Source: an uncultured Eubacteriales bacterium (GTDB lineage: Bacteria; Bacillota; Clostridia; Oscillospirales; Acutalibacteraceae). Taken from it: 64,000 nt of DNA. This document shows, in pieces, positions 1-8,224 of this stretch. The stretch is from contig OMZU01000002.1 in assembly GCA_900315605.1 (NCBI GenBank), positions 1-64,000 on the forward strand, in the 5' to 3' direction. Within the stretch, counting starts at the first letter, position 1; each line of letters begins with the position of its first letter. Made by a program: the position numbers and the translations under genes. Below the pieces are notes generated by a model. It was not told the DNA's origin and ran no database searches. It saw nothing but the letters and a program-made list of their open reading frames with translations.

Positions 1-229
1 TATAATGTTATAGATTGTCCGCTATTAGGCGGATATTATTCTTAATTGGAATTATGTGTGATAGGTAAATAAAAATTATCAATTTTTAGAGGTTACCTTT
101 ACAAATTTCAAGACATATTATTAATGATTTTTTGTGTTATTAACAGTTTTTTGTATTATGAATATTTCTTAATAATATTATATTGTTTTTCATTTGTTGA
201 ATAAATATACCTAAAAGTTTAAAAACCGC
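1..229. other. AT-rich intergenic region, no gene seen
   Basis: No open reading frame with a ribosome binding site is visible. A small hairpin (TCCGC at 18-22, GCGGA at 29-33) near the left edge may be the tail of a terminator for a gene outside the window. The rest is very AT-rich. Confidence 0.5.
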
Positions 230-258
230 TTGTAAAAAGCAAGATGATATGTTAGAAT
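230..258 (+). promoter_or_regulatory. Putative sigma-A promoter of the GH25 gene
   Basis: TTGTAA at 230-235, a 17-nt spacer and TAGAAT at 253-258 with an extended -10 TG just upstream. It lies about 45 nt before the ATG at 303. Seen by eye only. Confidence 0.5.
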
Positions 259-302
259 TAAATTTATAGGATATCACATTTTATTCCGGAAAAGAGGATA
301 TA

Positions 303-3128
303 ATGTTTATTAATAAAAGGATAATTTCTTTAGTCGCTTCATTAATGATATTTTGCACTTGTTTTATTTCACAGGTAGTCGCGATTGCTGATGATGAGAA
401 TTTAAACCAAAACGCTCCTTCTATTCAGGTTTTTTCTGACGATCAAATATCTAATACTTTGTACTCGGATGTAATTGATATAGAGGATTTTTATGAGACA
501 ACTTCGGAAGTTGTTTTGCCTACTTCTTGTCAAACAACTTCTGACATAGTCACGGAAGCATTTGTTGAAACCACCTCGCTTATGGATCCTACACTTGAGC
601 CCAATACATATCAAGCCGAGGATCAAACCTCTGCAACCACCGAGAATACGGGGTTTGAGGAAATACTGCCGGAAGAATCGACTTTATCTCAGACAGAACC
701 TCTTGAGATAACAACGGCTGCAAGCGTACCTAATGAGATAGAAACTACATTTTTTGAAGAAACAACGTTTTTGGAAGTTTCAACTGTTGAAGTAACAACC
801 GAATCGACCGAGCCAAAGGAAATTGAAGTAACGACTGTTACAGAAGCTTTGGTTACCGAAGAAGATACTACTTTTGAGGAACAAACAACTGCTTTTGCAG
901 AAACGGAGCCGACGACCGCTGATGTGCCTGCAACGGAAGCTGATAATGAATCGGAAGAAACAACTGTTCCCGATATTTCAAATGTTCCGGAAGTTACCAC
1001 CGCTCCGGAAGCTGATATCATCGAACCTACCGAATATATTACCGTTCCGGATGAACCTGCTGAGAACGAAACCGATGTTTTTGATGATACAGACTTTTCA
1101 TTTGATTATACCGAGCTTGAGCTTGGGTTGGGCGAAATCCAAGGTCTGTGTTCTGAATATATGCTGTGCAATGGATATATTTTTATTTCAGATAATCCTT
1201 TGGTTGCAGATGTAAACCGGAACGGAGATGTTTTTGCTCTTGGTTTGGGTGTTGCGAACATCACCTGTAAAACACCCGGCGGAGCAATTGAAAAATGCAG
1301 AGTAAAGGTGCTCCCGGCGGCTACTTCGATTTGGCTCAACACTGCAAGCTTAAAGCTTGGAGTAGGTGAGTGCTACAAGCTTAAATCCTATATTCCCGGA
1401 AAAGAGGCTGCATTTCACAGGTTTTTCAGCTCCGACAACCCCGGAGTCGCTATTGTTTCGCCCGAGGGAATCGTTGAGGCTGTCGGAGAAGGTACTGCCG
1501 TGATTTCCTGCGTAACCGACGACGGAGTAAAAACGACATGCTTTGTAAAAGTCAGTGCTCCGGCTTCTTCGATTTGGTTTGATTTTGAATCTGCAAAGAT
1601 GGGAGTGGGAGAAACCTACAACATGACAAGTCATATCCCCGACGGTGAGGCGGCTTTTTACCGCTATTATTCGTCCTCGGATTTTCACGTTGTCAAGGTT
1701 TCAAACGAAGGCGTCATCAAAGCGATGGGCGAGGGAACAGCAGATGTTTACTGCACAACCGATAACGGTTTGAGAGCGAGCTGCCGCATTACCGTGGGCA
1801 AGGCTGCAACTGAGCTTTCTCTCGATAAGGAAACCCTGTCATTGGGTATCGGAGAGCAATATCGTCTTGAATGTTATCTGCCCAAGGATGAATTTACGAT
1901 ATACAAATATTTTTATTCCGACAATCCTTATGTTGCAATTGTTGACAGGCAAAGCGGAACCGTTACCGCACTAAGCGAGGGCGCGGCGAGAATCAACTGC
2001 TCAACAAAGAACGGCGCGCGTGCCTTTTGTTTGGTAAAGGTCGGAAAAATGGCTGGCTCGGTGTCGCTCAACAAAACCTCGATAACTTTGGGTATCGGAG
2101 AAACCTTTGACTTTGACAGCTATGTTCCTGAGGGCTGCGTTGCATATTACAGAAATTATTATTCCGAGAACAAAAAAATCGCTTCGATTGCTGAGGCAGG
2201 AGGTCTTTTGACAGCGATTTCCGCAGGAAGCACCAGGATATATTGCCAGCTTTCAAACGGAGTGAAAACCTATTGCGATGTAACCGTAAAGCCTCTGCCG
2301 GGCTCTGTTTCTCTCGGCTCAAACAGAAGTGCAAGGGTCGGCGAGATAATAAACGTCAGCTCCGATTTCGGAGCCAATGCCTTTTCGCTAAACCTTGTTT
2401 ATTCAAGCTCCGACGCCAAGGTTGCAAAGATTGAAAGCGCGGGCTATGACGGAATCAAGATAAGGGCTATGTCCGAGGGAACAGCAACGATAAGTGTGAA
2501 AACCTATAACGGCAAGACAGATACAATTAAAATCACTGTGTCAGGAAGTGCGGCAAGATGCATTGACATTTCGACCTGGCAGGGCGACAACGTTGATTTC
2601 AACAAGCTAAAGGCGTCAGGCATTGATTATGTGATCCTGCGCGCCGGATTTAGCGAAACCAAGGATAACCGCTTTGAAAAATATTACCGCGACGCGCGCG
2701 CCGCAGGAATGAAGATCGGCGTTTACTGGTATCTTTACGCAAGTACCCCGAACGGCGCGGCAAAGGAAGCAAACGCTTGTCTTAACGTGCTGAAAGGCAA
2801 ATATCTTGACATGCCGGTTTATTGCGATATAGAGGAAGGGTACATCGTTAATCAAAAGTCTGCCTCAGAGGTGACCGGGCTTGCACTGAGTTTTGGTGAA
2901 ATCATCAAAAGCGGAGGCTTTCGTCCGGGAGTTTACGCCAGCGCGAGCGTGCTCTATCGCAAAATCTATCGCAGCTCATTAAGCGGCTATTCGATTTGGA
3001 ATGCCGAGTGGAATTCAAGCTTGACTGAAAACTGCGACATTTGGCAGTACAGCGAAACAGGCAGGGTGAGCGGAATCAGCGGATACGTTGATTTGGATTT
3101 GATAATGAATCTTAATATTGTTTCATAA
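303..3128 (+). CDS. Secreted GH25 (lysozyme-like) protein with Ig-like repeats
   Basis: A 941-residue exported protein that should cleave peptidoglycan at the cell surface. Order: signal peptide (about 1-29); a low-complexity stalk rich in Thr, Glu, Val and Pro (about 60-265); six bacterial Ig-like (Big2-type) repeats of about 80 residues (about 265-735); a C-terminal glycosyl hydrolase family 25 domain (about 736-941). The GH25 call rests on CIDISTWQG at its start, the YCDIE motif with the acidic catalytic pair, and the WNAEWN and DIWQYSETG segments. The first five Ig-like repeats each carry two cysteines exactly nine residues apart near their end; the sixth lacks them. The start is the ATG after AAGAGG. 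It is followed by a strong terminator and has its own promoter, so it is probably monocistronic. The stalk may span or bind the wall; no sortase motif was seen. Confidence 0.88.
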   Translation: MFINKRIISLVASLMIFCTCFISQVVAIADDENLNQNAPSIQVFSDDQISNTLYSDVIDIEDFYETTSEVVLPTSCQTTSDIVTEAFVETTSLMDPTLEPNTYQAEDQTSATTENTGFEEILPEESTLSQTEPLEITTAASVPNEIETTFFEETTFLEVSTVEVTTESTEPKEIEVTTVTEALVTEEDTTFEEQTTAFAETEPTTADVPATEADNESEETTVPDISNVPEVTTAPEADIIEPTEYITVPDEPAENETDVFDDTDFSFDYTELELGLGEIQGLCSEYMLCNGYIFISDNPLVADVNRNGDVFALGLGVANITCKTPGGAIEKCRVKVLPAATSIWLNTASLKLGVGECYKLKSYIPGKEAAFHRFFSSDNPGVAIVSPEGIVEAVGEGTAVISCVTDDGVKTTCFVKVSAPASSIWFDFESAKMGVGETYNMTSHIPDGEAAFYRYYSSSDFHVVKVSNEGVIKAMGEGTADVYCTTDNGLRASCRITVGKAATELSLDKETLSLGIGEQYRLECYLPKDEFTIYKYFYSDNPYVAIVDRQSGTVTALSEGAARINCSTKNGARAFCLVKVGKMAGSVSLNKTSITLGIGETFDFDSYVPEGCVAYYRNYYSENKKIASIAEAGGLLTAISAGSTRIYCQLSNGVKTYCDVTVKPLPGSVSLGSNRSARVGEIINVSSDFGANAFSLNLVYSSSDAKVAKIESAGYDGIKIRAMSEGTATISVKTYNGKTDTIKITVSGSAARCIDISTWQGDNVDFNKLKASGIDYVILRAGFSETKDNRFEKYYRDARAAGMKIGVYWYLYASTPNGAAKEANACLNVLKGKYLDMPVYCDIEEGYIVNQKSASEVTGLALSFGEIIKSGGFRPGVYASASVLYRKIYRSSLSGYSIWNAEWNSSLTENCDIWQYSETGRVSGISGYVDLDLIMNLNIVS

Positions 3129-3151
3129 TCAATGAAAATTTTAACTTAATA

Positions 3152-3211
3152 AAAAAGTGATGACAGAATTTGCTGAAAAAAGTATGCTTCTGTCATTACT
3201 TTTGTTTTTTT
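3152..3211 (+). terminator. Rho-independent terminator after the GH25 gene
   Basis: A stem of about 16 bp pairs 3152-3168 (AAAAAGTGATGACAGAA) with 3188-3203 (TTCTGTCATTACTTTT), followed by a T-rich run. Confidence 0.8.
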
Positions 3212-3258
3212 AAGCCAATGAAATTTAGAGTCAGTTATTGTCCGTATTTTAAAAAGAG

Positions 3259-3287
3259 TTGATTTTTTAAATTATTAGTGATAGAAT
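3259..3287 (+). promoter_or_regulatory. Putative promoter of the V-type ATPase operon
   Basis: TTGATT at 3259-3264, 17-nt spacer, TAGAAT at 3282-3287. Transcription would start near 3294, leaving a leader of about 165 nt before the first gene. Confidence 0.5.
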
Positions 3288-3460
3288 TGTATTGATTTAA
3301 AAAAGAATAAATAAAACATCCCGAATGATAGGGATGTTTTAGAATGAAAATAATGATTTAAAAGAATTAAATAATATAAAAATGAGATCACGGGAAATTA
3401 GATCAACATTTGATCTGATTTTACTTGCGCCTATATTCCGTTATATCGGAGGTGAGATAT
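3288..3460 (+). other. Structured leader of the V-ATPase operon
   Basis: Two hairpins lie in this leader: a 10-bp stem (AAAACATCCC at 3313-3322 with GGGATGTTTT at 3331-3340) and a 7-bp stem (AGATCAA at 3400-3406 with TTGATCT at 3410-3416, followed by GATTTTA). They could be an upstream terminator or an attenuator; nothing in the sequence decides which. Confidence 0.35.
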
Positions 3461-3769
3461 ATGCAGGACATGATAAAAAGAATAATCGAGGCGGACAGTA
3501 AGGCTAAAGAGCTTGAAGAAGCCAACCGAAAGGCAGCCGAGGAAGAAAAACAAAAGATCGAACAGGAAGCTGCCAATATATACAAAAAGTATATGGACGG
3601 TGCTCAGGGCGAGATAGCAAAAAACGACGCGCATATCGAAAAACGTTTTGCGGCAAAGCTCAAGGAGATAACCGCAAAACAGGAATCTACCCTGATAAAA
3701 CTCAAATCTGATTATGAGATAAACCGCGACGGCTGGGTCGATGAGATCGTAAGCCGCGTCACAGGCTGA
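3461..3769 (+). CDS. ntpF: V-type ATPase subunit H/G (peripheral stalk)
   Basis: A small (102 aa) highly charged helical protein, rich in Glu, Lys, Ala and Gln, as expected for the stalk subunit that pairs with subunit E in V/A-type ATPases. No enzymatic motif. The ATG at 3461 is chosen because GGAGGTGAG ends five bases before it; an in-frame TTG at 3425 would place the ribosome binding site inside the coding sequence. It is the first gene of a nine-gene operon. Sequence identity of this subunit is always low, so the call leans on position and composition. Symbol follows the Enterococcus ntp scheme. Confidence 0.75.
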   Translation: MQDMIKRIIEADSKAKELEEANRKAAEEEKQKIEQEAANIYKKYMDGAQGEIAKNDAHIEKRFAAKLKEITAKQESTLIKLKSDYEINRDGWVDEIVSRVTG

Positions 3770-3785
3770 TAAGGGAGGTGGTTTT

Positions 3786-4820
3786 ATGTCCTCAACTTCC
3801 TATGCTGTTCTGGCTAAGGCAAGGGCAAAATACGGGAAATTTTTGACAGACAGGGACTATTCAAACATTCTTGCATGTCAAAGCGTCGCCGAGGTAATGG
3901 TTTATCTTAAATCACACACTCACTATGCCTCAGTTCTTTCGGAGGTCAATGAGCGCGACGTTCACAGAGGCAGACTGGAGCTTTTGCTCAGGCAATATCT
4001 TTTCAATGAATTTGACAGTCTGTGCCGCTATGATTCGAGCGTTAGTTCCGGCTTTTCGCAATACTATATCGAAAAAACAGAGGTAGAGCAGATAATTCGG
4101 TTTTTGATTCTTTTGAATTCCAATTCGACCGAAAAGTTTATTTTTCAGTTTCCTGCTTTTTTGTCAAAGCATTCCGAGCTTGATGTAAACAAGCTTGCCA
4201 ACGCGCATGATTACGACGAATTTCTTTCTTCGCTCGAAAAGACTCCGTATTATGATATACTCAAGGTCTTTAAGCCCGACGAAAAGGGCAGGCTGCCTGT
4301 ATCGGATATGGAGAACAAGCTTTATACTAATGTTCTAAAGCACATGCTCGAGCTTATCGACAAAAAAACCATGGGCAGCGAGCGGAAGGAGCTTTTGTCG
4401 CTTTTTAGGACAATAAACGATTACGGTATTTTTTCAAGAATTTTGAGGCTGAAAAAATATTACGATCTTCCGCCTGAGGTCATAAAAACAAATATGGATT
4501 CAATCTTTTGCAGCCTTAGCCCAAAGCTGATAGACAAAATGTGCGAGGCGCAGTCCTCCGCCGAGGTCTTTCAGATAATGCAGAGCACGGGCAGCGGAAG
4601 AATGATAGGCAAGATAGGTTATAACTACGCAGGAGATATAAGTCCGCGTGTGCAGCATAAGCTTGCCAAGAAAAATATACATTTTTCAAACAATCCGTCG
4701 GTTGTGATGATTTCTTTTATGTTTCTCTCGGAAACCGAGCTGATGAACGTTATCAGCCTGATCGAGGGAATAAGATATCAGCTCGACCAAAAAACAATTC
4801 AGTCGCTGTTGATAAGATGA
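3786..4820 (+). CDS. ntpC: V-type ATPase subunit C (d; rotor cap)
   Basis: A 344-residue soluble protein matching the V/A-ATPase C/d subunit family in length and pattern (N-terminal ARAKYGKFLTDRDYSNIL, C-terminal LSETELMNVISLIEGIRY). This subunit caps the membrane c-ring and connects it to the central stalk D/F. It lies 16 nt after the H/G gene behind GGGAGGTGG, and before the membrane subunit I gene, the standard order in clostridial operons. No oddity seen. Confidence 0.9.
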   Translation: MSSTSYAVLAKARAKYGKFLTDRDYSNILACQSVAEVMVYLKSHTHYASVLSEVNERDVHRGRLELLLRQYLFNEFDSLCRYDSSVSSGFSQYYIEKTEVEQIIRFLILLNSNSTEKFIFQFPAFLSKHSELDVNKLANAHDYDEFLSSLEKTPYYDILKVFKPDEKGRLPVSDMENKLYTNVLKHMLELIDKKTMGSERKELLSLFRTINDYGIFSRILRLKKYYDLPPEVIKTNMDSIFCSLSPKLIDKMCEAQSSAEVFQIMQSTGSGRMIGKIGYNYAGDISPRVQHKLAKKNIHFSNNPSVVMISFMFLSETELMNVISLIEGIRYQLDQKTIQSLLIR

Positions 4821-4883
4821 CTGACAGTAAATATCATCAGACGGTCGGTGCCGTTTGATATGATATAAAGAGGTGATTTGAAT

Positions 4884-6815
4884 TTGGCAGTATCATCAAT
4901 GCAGGCGGTAAACGTGATCGGACTGATGGAGCACATCGACGAGGCAATTACCGTTCTTGGTGAATCGGGCGTGTTTCACCCTGACGAGGTCAGCAATTTT
5001 TACAGCGACCTTCAGGGCTTTACGCACCTTCAAACAAAAAACAGCTACGCCGAGCCTTTGACGAATCTAAAAGCTGCTCTGAATCAGGCAAAACGAAATG
5101 TTCCGCTTTGCGATGTGAGCGATTACAGCCCGTCGTTTGAGGAGTTGGAGAGCTTTTCTTCTGAGGCTACTGCGGAGATCGACGCTCTGCTTGAAAAAAG
5201 AGCCGAGGCTGAGGCAAGGCTTGAAGCAACAAAGAAGGATCTAAGCATTGCAGAGCATTTTTCCGGGCTTGACGTTGAGCTGGAAAAGGTTTTGAAGATG
5301 AAGTACATAAGGGCGCGCTTCGGCAAATTGCCCAAGGACAGCGTGCAAAAGCTGGAGGCGTATAAGGACAACGAGTACGTTGATTTTGCCGTTTGTACCG
5401 AGGACAAGACCCACTGCTGGGGCGTGTATTTTGCGCCGAAGGATAAGGTTGAAGAGATCGACAAGATCTTTGAGGGGCTGTATTTTGAGCCTGCCGATTT
5501 GGTGGGTGAAAACGAAACTCCGGGTGAAAAAATCGAGAGCTACAAAAAGGAGATCCCGATCATTGAGGCGCAGATAAAGGAAGCAAACAAGGATTTGGAG
5601 CAGTATTTTGAAGAAAACGGCGAGCAAATCTCGCGCTGTCTCTCAAAGCTAGAGGAGCTTTATTTGTATGCCGGAATCCGAAGCAAGGCGTTGCAGCACG
5701 GCAACAGCTTTATTATTGTGGGTTGGGTCCCGTCGGAAAATAAAAAGCAGCTTCAAAAAAGGCTCAAAAAGATAAAAAGCGTTGATCTTGACTTTTCAAA
5801 CGCAAAAAAAGAGATGGACAAAAATCCGCCGGTCAAGCTTAAAAATTGCTTTTTGGCAAGACCGTTTGAGTTCTACACCGAAATGTACGGCGTGCCAAAA
5901 TACAACGAGATCGATCCCACGCTGTTTATCGCGATTACCTATATAATAATTTTCGGAATCATGTTTGCCGATTTGGGGCAGGGTTTTGTCCTTGCTATCG
6001 CAGGCTTGCTGATGTGGAAGCTCAAAAAAATGAAGATAGGCAGAATACTTTTTCCGTGCGGACTCTCCGCTATGGTATTCGGCACGATTTTCGGAAGTCT
6101 GTTCGGATTTGAGGATACGCTCAATCCTTTGTTCAGAATGGTCGGCTTTAAGGAGAAGCCTATTGAGGTCATGGCTCCGCAAAACACCAACATCATTATT
6201 ATGGGCGCGATCGGTATTGGCGTGTTCCTGCTGCTGATCGCGATGCTTCTAAACGTATATACGTCGATTCGGCAAAAGGACTACGGGCGCGCGCTGTTCG
6301 GAACAAGCGGAGTAGCCGGGATCTTGTTCTATGGTTCAACCGTTTTCGGGCTTGCAGCCGAAATGTTCATGGGGATCCATGTTATGACCCTGCCTTATAT
6401 TCTGGGGTTGATAGTCGTTCCGTTTATTCTTGTCTTTTTCTCAAAGCCTTTAGGCGACCTTATAAACGGAAAGAAGGATTGGCAGCCCGAAAGCTGGGGC
6501 GGATATATAGTCGAGAATATTTTTGAATCCATCGAGGTTCTTTTAAGCTATGTTACCAACACAATGAGTTTTTTGCGTGTGGGCGCGTTCGTGCTTGTTC
6601 ACGCCGGTATGATGCTGGTTGTGTTTGTGCTTGCCGAGACGGTTGGCGGAATAGGCTATTGGGTGGTTGTTGTAATAGGCAATTCGCTTGTTATCGTGCT
6701 TGAAGCACTGCTTGTTGCTATCCAGGTGCTCAGACTTGAATATTACGAAATGTTCAGCCGTTTCTATTCCGGCGAAGGCAGAGCCTTTGAGCCGGTTAAA
6801 ATTTCTACAGATTAA
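4884..6815 (+). CDS. ntpI: V-type ATPase subunit I (a; membrane stator)
   Basis: The 643-residue stator subunit that supplies the ion half-channels. The N-terminal half (about 1-330) is soluble and coiled-coil-rich; the C-terminal half has about seven to eight membrane helices, including the GIMFADLGQG segment and the SFLRVGAFVLVHAGM segment carrying the conserved Arg that faces the c-ring glutamate. I chose the TTG at 4884 because AGGTGAT at 4871-4877 is then correctly spaced, and because MAVSSMQAVNVIG matches usual family N-termini; a TTG at 4878 is too close. The intergenic gap after subunit C is about 60 nt. Confidence 0.9.
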   Translation: MAVSSMQAVNVIGLMEHIDEAITVLGESGVFHPDEVSNFYSDLQGFTHLQTKNSYAEPLTNLKAALNQAKRNVPLCDVSDYSPSFEELESFSSEATAEIDALLEKRAEAEARLEATKKDLSIAEHFSGLDVELEKVLKMKYIRARFGKLPKDSVQKLEAYKDNEYVDFAVCTEDKTHCWGVYFAPKDKVEEIDKIFEGLYFEPADLVGENETPGEKIESYKKEIPIIEAQIKEANKDLEQYFEENGEQISRCLSKLEELYLYAGIRSKALQHGNSFIIVGWVPSENKKQLQKRLKKIKSVDLDFSNAKKEMDKNPPVKLKNCFLARPFEFYTEMYGVPKYNEIDPTLFIAITYIIIFGIMFADLGQGFVLAIAGLLMWKLKKMKIGRILFPCGLSAMVFGTIFGSLFGFEDTLNPLFRMVGFKEKPIEVMAPQNTNIIIMGAIGIGVFLLLIAMLLNVYTSIRQKDYGRALFGTSGVAGILFYGSTVFGLAAEMFMGIHVMTLPYILGLIVVPFILVFFSKPLGDLINGKKDWQPESWGGYIVENIFESIEVLLSYVTNTMSFLRVGAFVLVHAGMMLVVFVLAETVGGIGYWVVVVIGNSLVIVLEALLVAIQVLRLEYYEMFSRFYSGEGRAFEPVKISTD

Positions 6816-6833
6816 TTTTGGAGGTTATTTATC

Positions 6834-7271
6834 ATGTCAGTTTTTGATTTTATTTTTATGGCTTTGCCTGTTGTGTTTTTGATCAGCTCGGTGCTTATCG
6901 CTGTAAGGGCGGTTTCACTCGGAAAGAACAGAAAAAGAACAATGCTTATGCAGCTTGCTTCGTTTGCGGCTGTGTTTGCGATCTGCATGGTTTGTCCGTT
7001 TGCAGTAAGCGCGGCAACAGGCGATCCCGGTGCTGCGGCTGCCGCAGCAGGCGGAGCTGACGGAATGGCGTTTATCGGCGCGGCTGCCGCAACAGGACTT
7101 TCGTGCATCGGCGGCGGTATCGCGGTTGGAAACGCTGCACCGGCGGCGATCGGTGCAACAAGCGAGGATCCAAAGGCGTTTGGTAAGGCGATCATCTTTG
7201 TTGCATTGGGCGAAGGTATCGCGCTCTACGGTATGCTTATTTCAATTATGATCCTTTCAAAAATAGGCTAA
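6834..7271 (+). CDS. ntpK: V-type ATPase subunit K (membrane c-ring), short form
   Basis: The 145-residue proteolipid that forms the rotor ring and carries ions. The C-terminal half is a classic c-ring hairpin: a Gly/Ala-rich helix (about 75-105) and a second helix containing ALGEGIALYG with the ion-binding Glu. The N-terminal half has two more hydrophobic segments (about 4-26 and 40-62) ending in AVSAAT, with no second ion-binding carboxylate and little c-ring character. So there is one binding Glu for four hydrophobic segments. Whether the first pair stays in the ring or is processed cannot be told from sequence. Start: ATG after TGGAGG. Confidence 0.88.
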   Translation: MSVFDFIFMALPVVFLISSVLIAVRAVSLGKNRKRTMLMQLASFAAVFAICMVCPFAVSAATGDPGAAAAAAGGADGMAFIGAAAATGLSCIGGGIAVGNAAPAAIGATSEDPKAFGKAIIFVALGEGIALYGMLISIMILSKIG

Positions 7272-7280
7272 GTGACAATT

Positions 7281-7589
7281 ATGAAATTTTATTTGATAAG
7301 TGATAATGTAGACACCAAGATGGGTATGCGCTTTGCAGGTATACCCGGAGTTGTCGTTCACGAGGAGGAAGAGGTCAGGCGCGAGCTGACGCAAGCTATT
7401 GAGAGGGAAGATATAGCTGTTATTCTTATGACAGAAAAGCTTGTTTCTCTTTGTCCCGACATTGTTTACGACCTCAAGCTTAACCGCAAAAAGCCGCTGA
7501 TAGTTGAAATTCCCGACCGTCACGGCAACGGCAGGACCAAGGACAGTATTACAAAATATGTTCAGGACGCGATCGGCGTTAAGCTCTAG
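7281..7589 (+). CDS. ntpG: V-type ATPase subunit F (central stalk)
   Basis: A 102-residue protein with the family N-terminus MKFYLISDNVDT. Subunit F binds subunit D in the central rotor shaft and couples catalysis to rotation. The ATG at 7281 matches the family; a GTG at 7272, directly after the stop of subunit K, would add three residues and is a real alternative because no strong ribosome binding site favours either. Translation is probably coupled to the K gene. Confidence 0.88.
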   Translation: MKFYLISDNVDTKMGMRFAGIPGVVVHEEEEVRRELTQAIEREDIAVILMTEKLVSLCPDIVYDLKLNRKKPLIVEIPDRHGNGRTKDSITKYVQDAIGVKL

Positions 7590-7614
7590 GCTATATCACA
7601 AAGAGAGGTAACTT

Positions 7615-8205
7615 ATGCCAAAGAATAAAACCGATAACTTTCTAAAGGCTATAAAAAAATACGCCGAAGCGAGCAAAACCGCAATGCAGGGCGAGGTAAA
7701 GCAGCTCAAAACCGAGCGGTTGAAGGAAGCTGAGCAGCAGGCTGAGTTTGACAGCGGCCGCCTGATCCAAGAGAAGCTTCAGGAAAAGCTCAATGAGCAA
7801 ACGGCTATGCTTGCCGAAAAAACTCAGGAGGGTCAGCGAAAGCTTTTTATTGAGCGTTCTGCTATGGTTGACGAGATTTTTAAGCTTTCTGCCGAAAGGC
7901 TGGTTGAATTCACCAAGTCGGGCGATTATTCGCAAAAGCTTTTGAACAGTGCGCGTGAGATCGCAGAGCTTTTCGGAGACAACAAATGCGTGCTTTTTCT
8001 TAACGAACGCGACCTTGCAAGCGCGGACAAGATCAAAGCCTGCTTTAAGGCCGGAGCTGAGGTCAGGACGGATAAGACCATAAAAATCGGCGGGCTTAGG
8101 GGATATTGCGAGAGCATGAGAATAATTGCAGACGAGACCCTTGATAGCAAGCTGGAGGCACAGCGCGAGTGGTTTGTTGAAAACGCTTCGCTTTCCGTGC
8201 TTTGA
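7615..8205 (+). CDS. ntpE: V-type ATPase subunit E (peripheral stalk)
   Basis: A 196-residue protein with a long charged N-terminal coiled coil (about 10-90, many Glu, Gln, Lys) and a globular C-terminal half, the architecture of the E subunit that forms the peripheral stalk with the H/G subunit. It begins with an ATG after AGAGAGG, 25 nt after the F gene, and is followed about 20 nt later by the catalytic A subunit. Confidence 0.88.
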   Translation: MPKNKTDNFLKAIKKYAEASKTAMQGEVKQLKTERLKEAEQQAEFDSGRLIQEKLQEKLNEQTAMLAEKTQEGQRKLFIERSAMVDEIFKLSAERLVEFTKSGDYSQKLLNSAREIAELFGDNKCVLFLNERDLASADKIKACFKAGAEVRTDKTIKIGGLRGYCESMRIIADETLDSKLEAQREWFVENASLSVL

Positions 8206-8224
8206 ACCTTCTGAACCGAAAGAG

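Noticed and set aside
689..1021. A 110-codon minus-strand ORF inside the GH25 gene
   Set aside because: It is the antisense of the Thr/Glu-rich low-complexity stalk; its Ser/Val-rich composition is a mirror of that and it has no ribosome binding site.
5123..6196. Several minus-strand ORFs of about 85-130 codons within the subunit I gene
   Set aside because: They oppose a clearly conserved gene, have no start signal or family features, and are expected by chance in codon-biased DNA.
8126..8224. N-terminal extension of the A subunit
   Set aside because: It overlaps the subunit E gene, encodes sequence unlike the family, and the natural family start is at 8225 or 8234.
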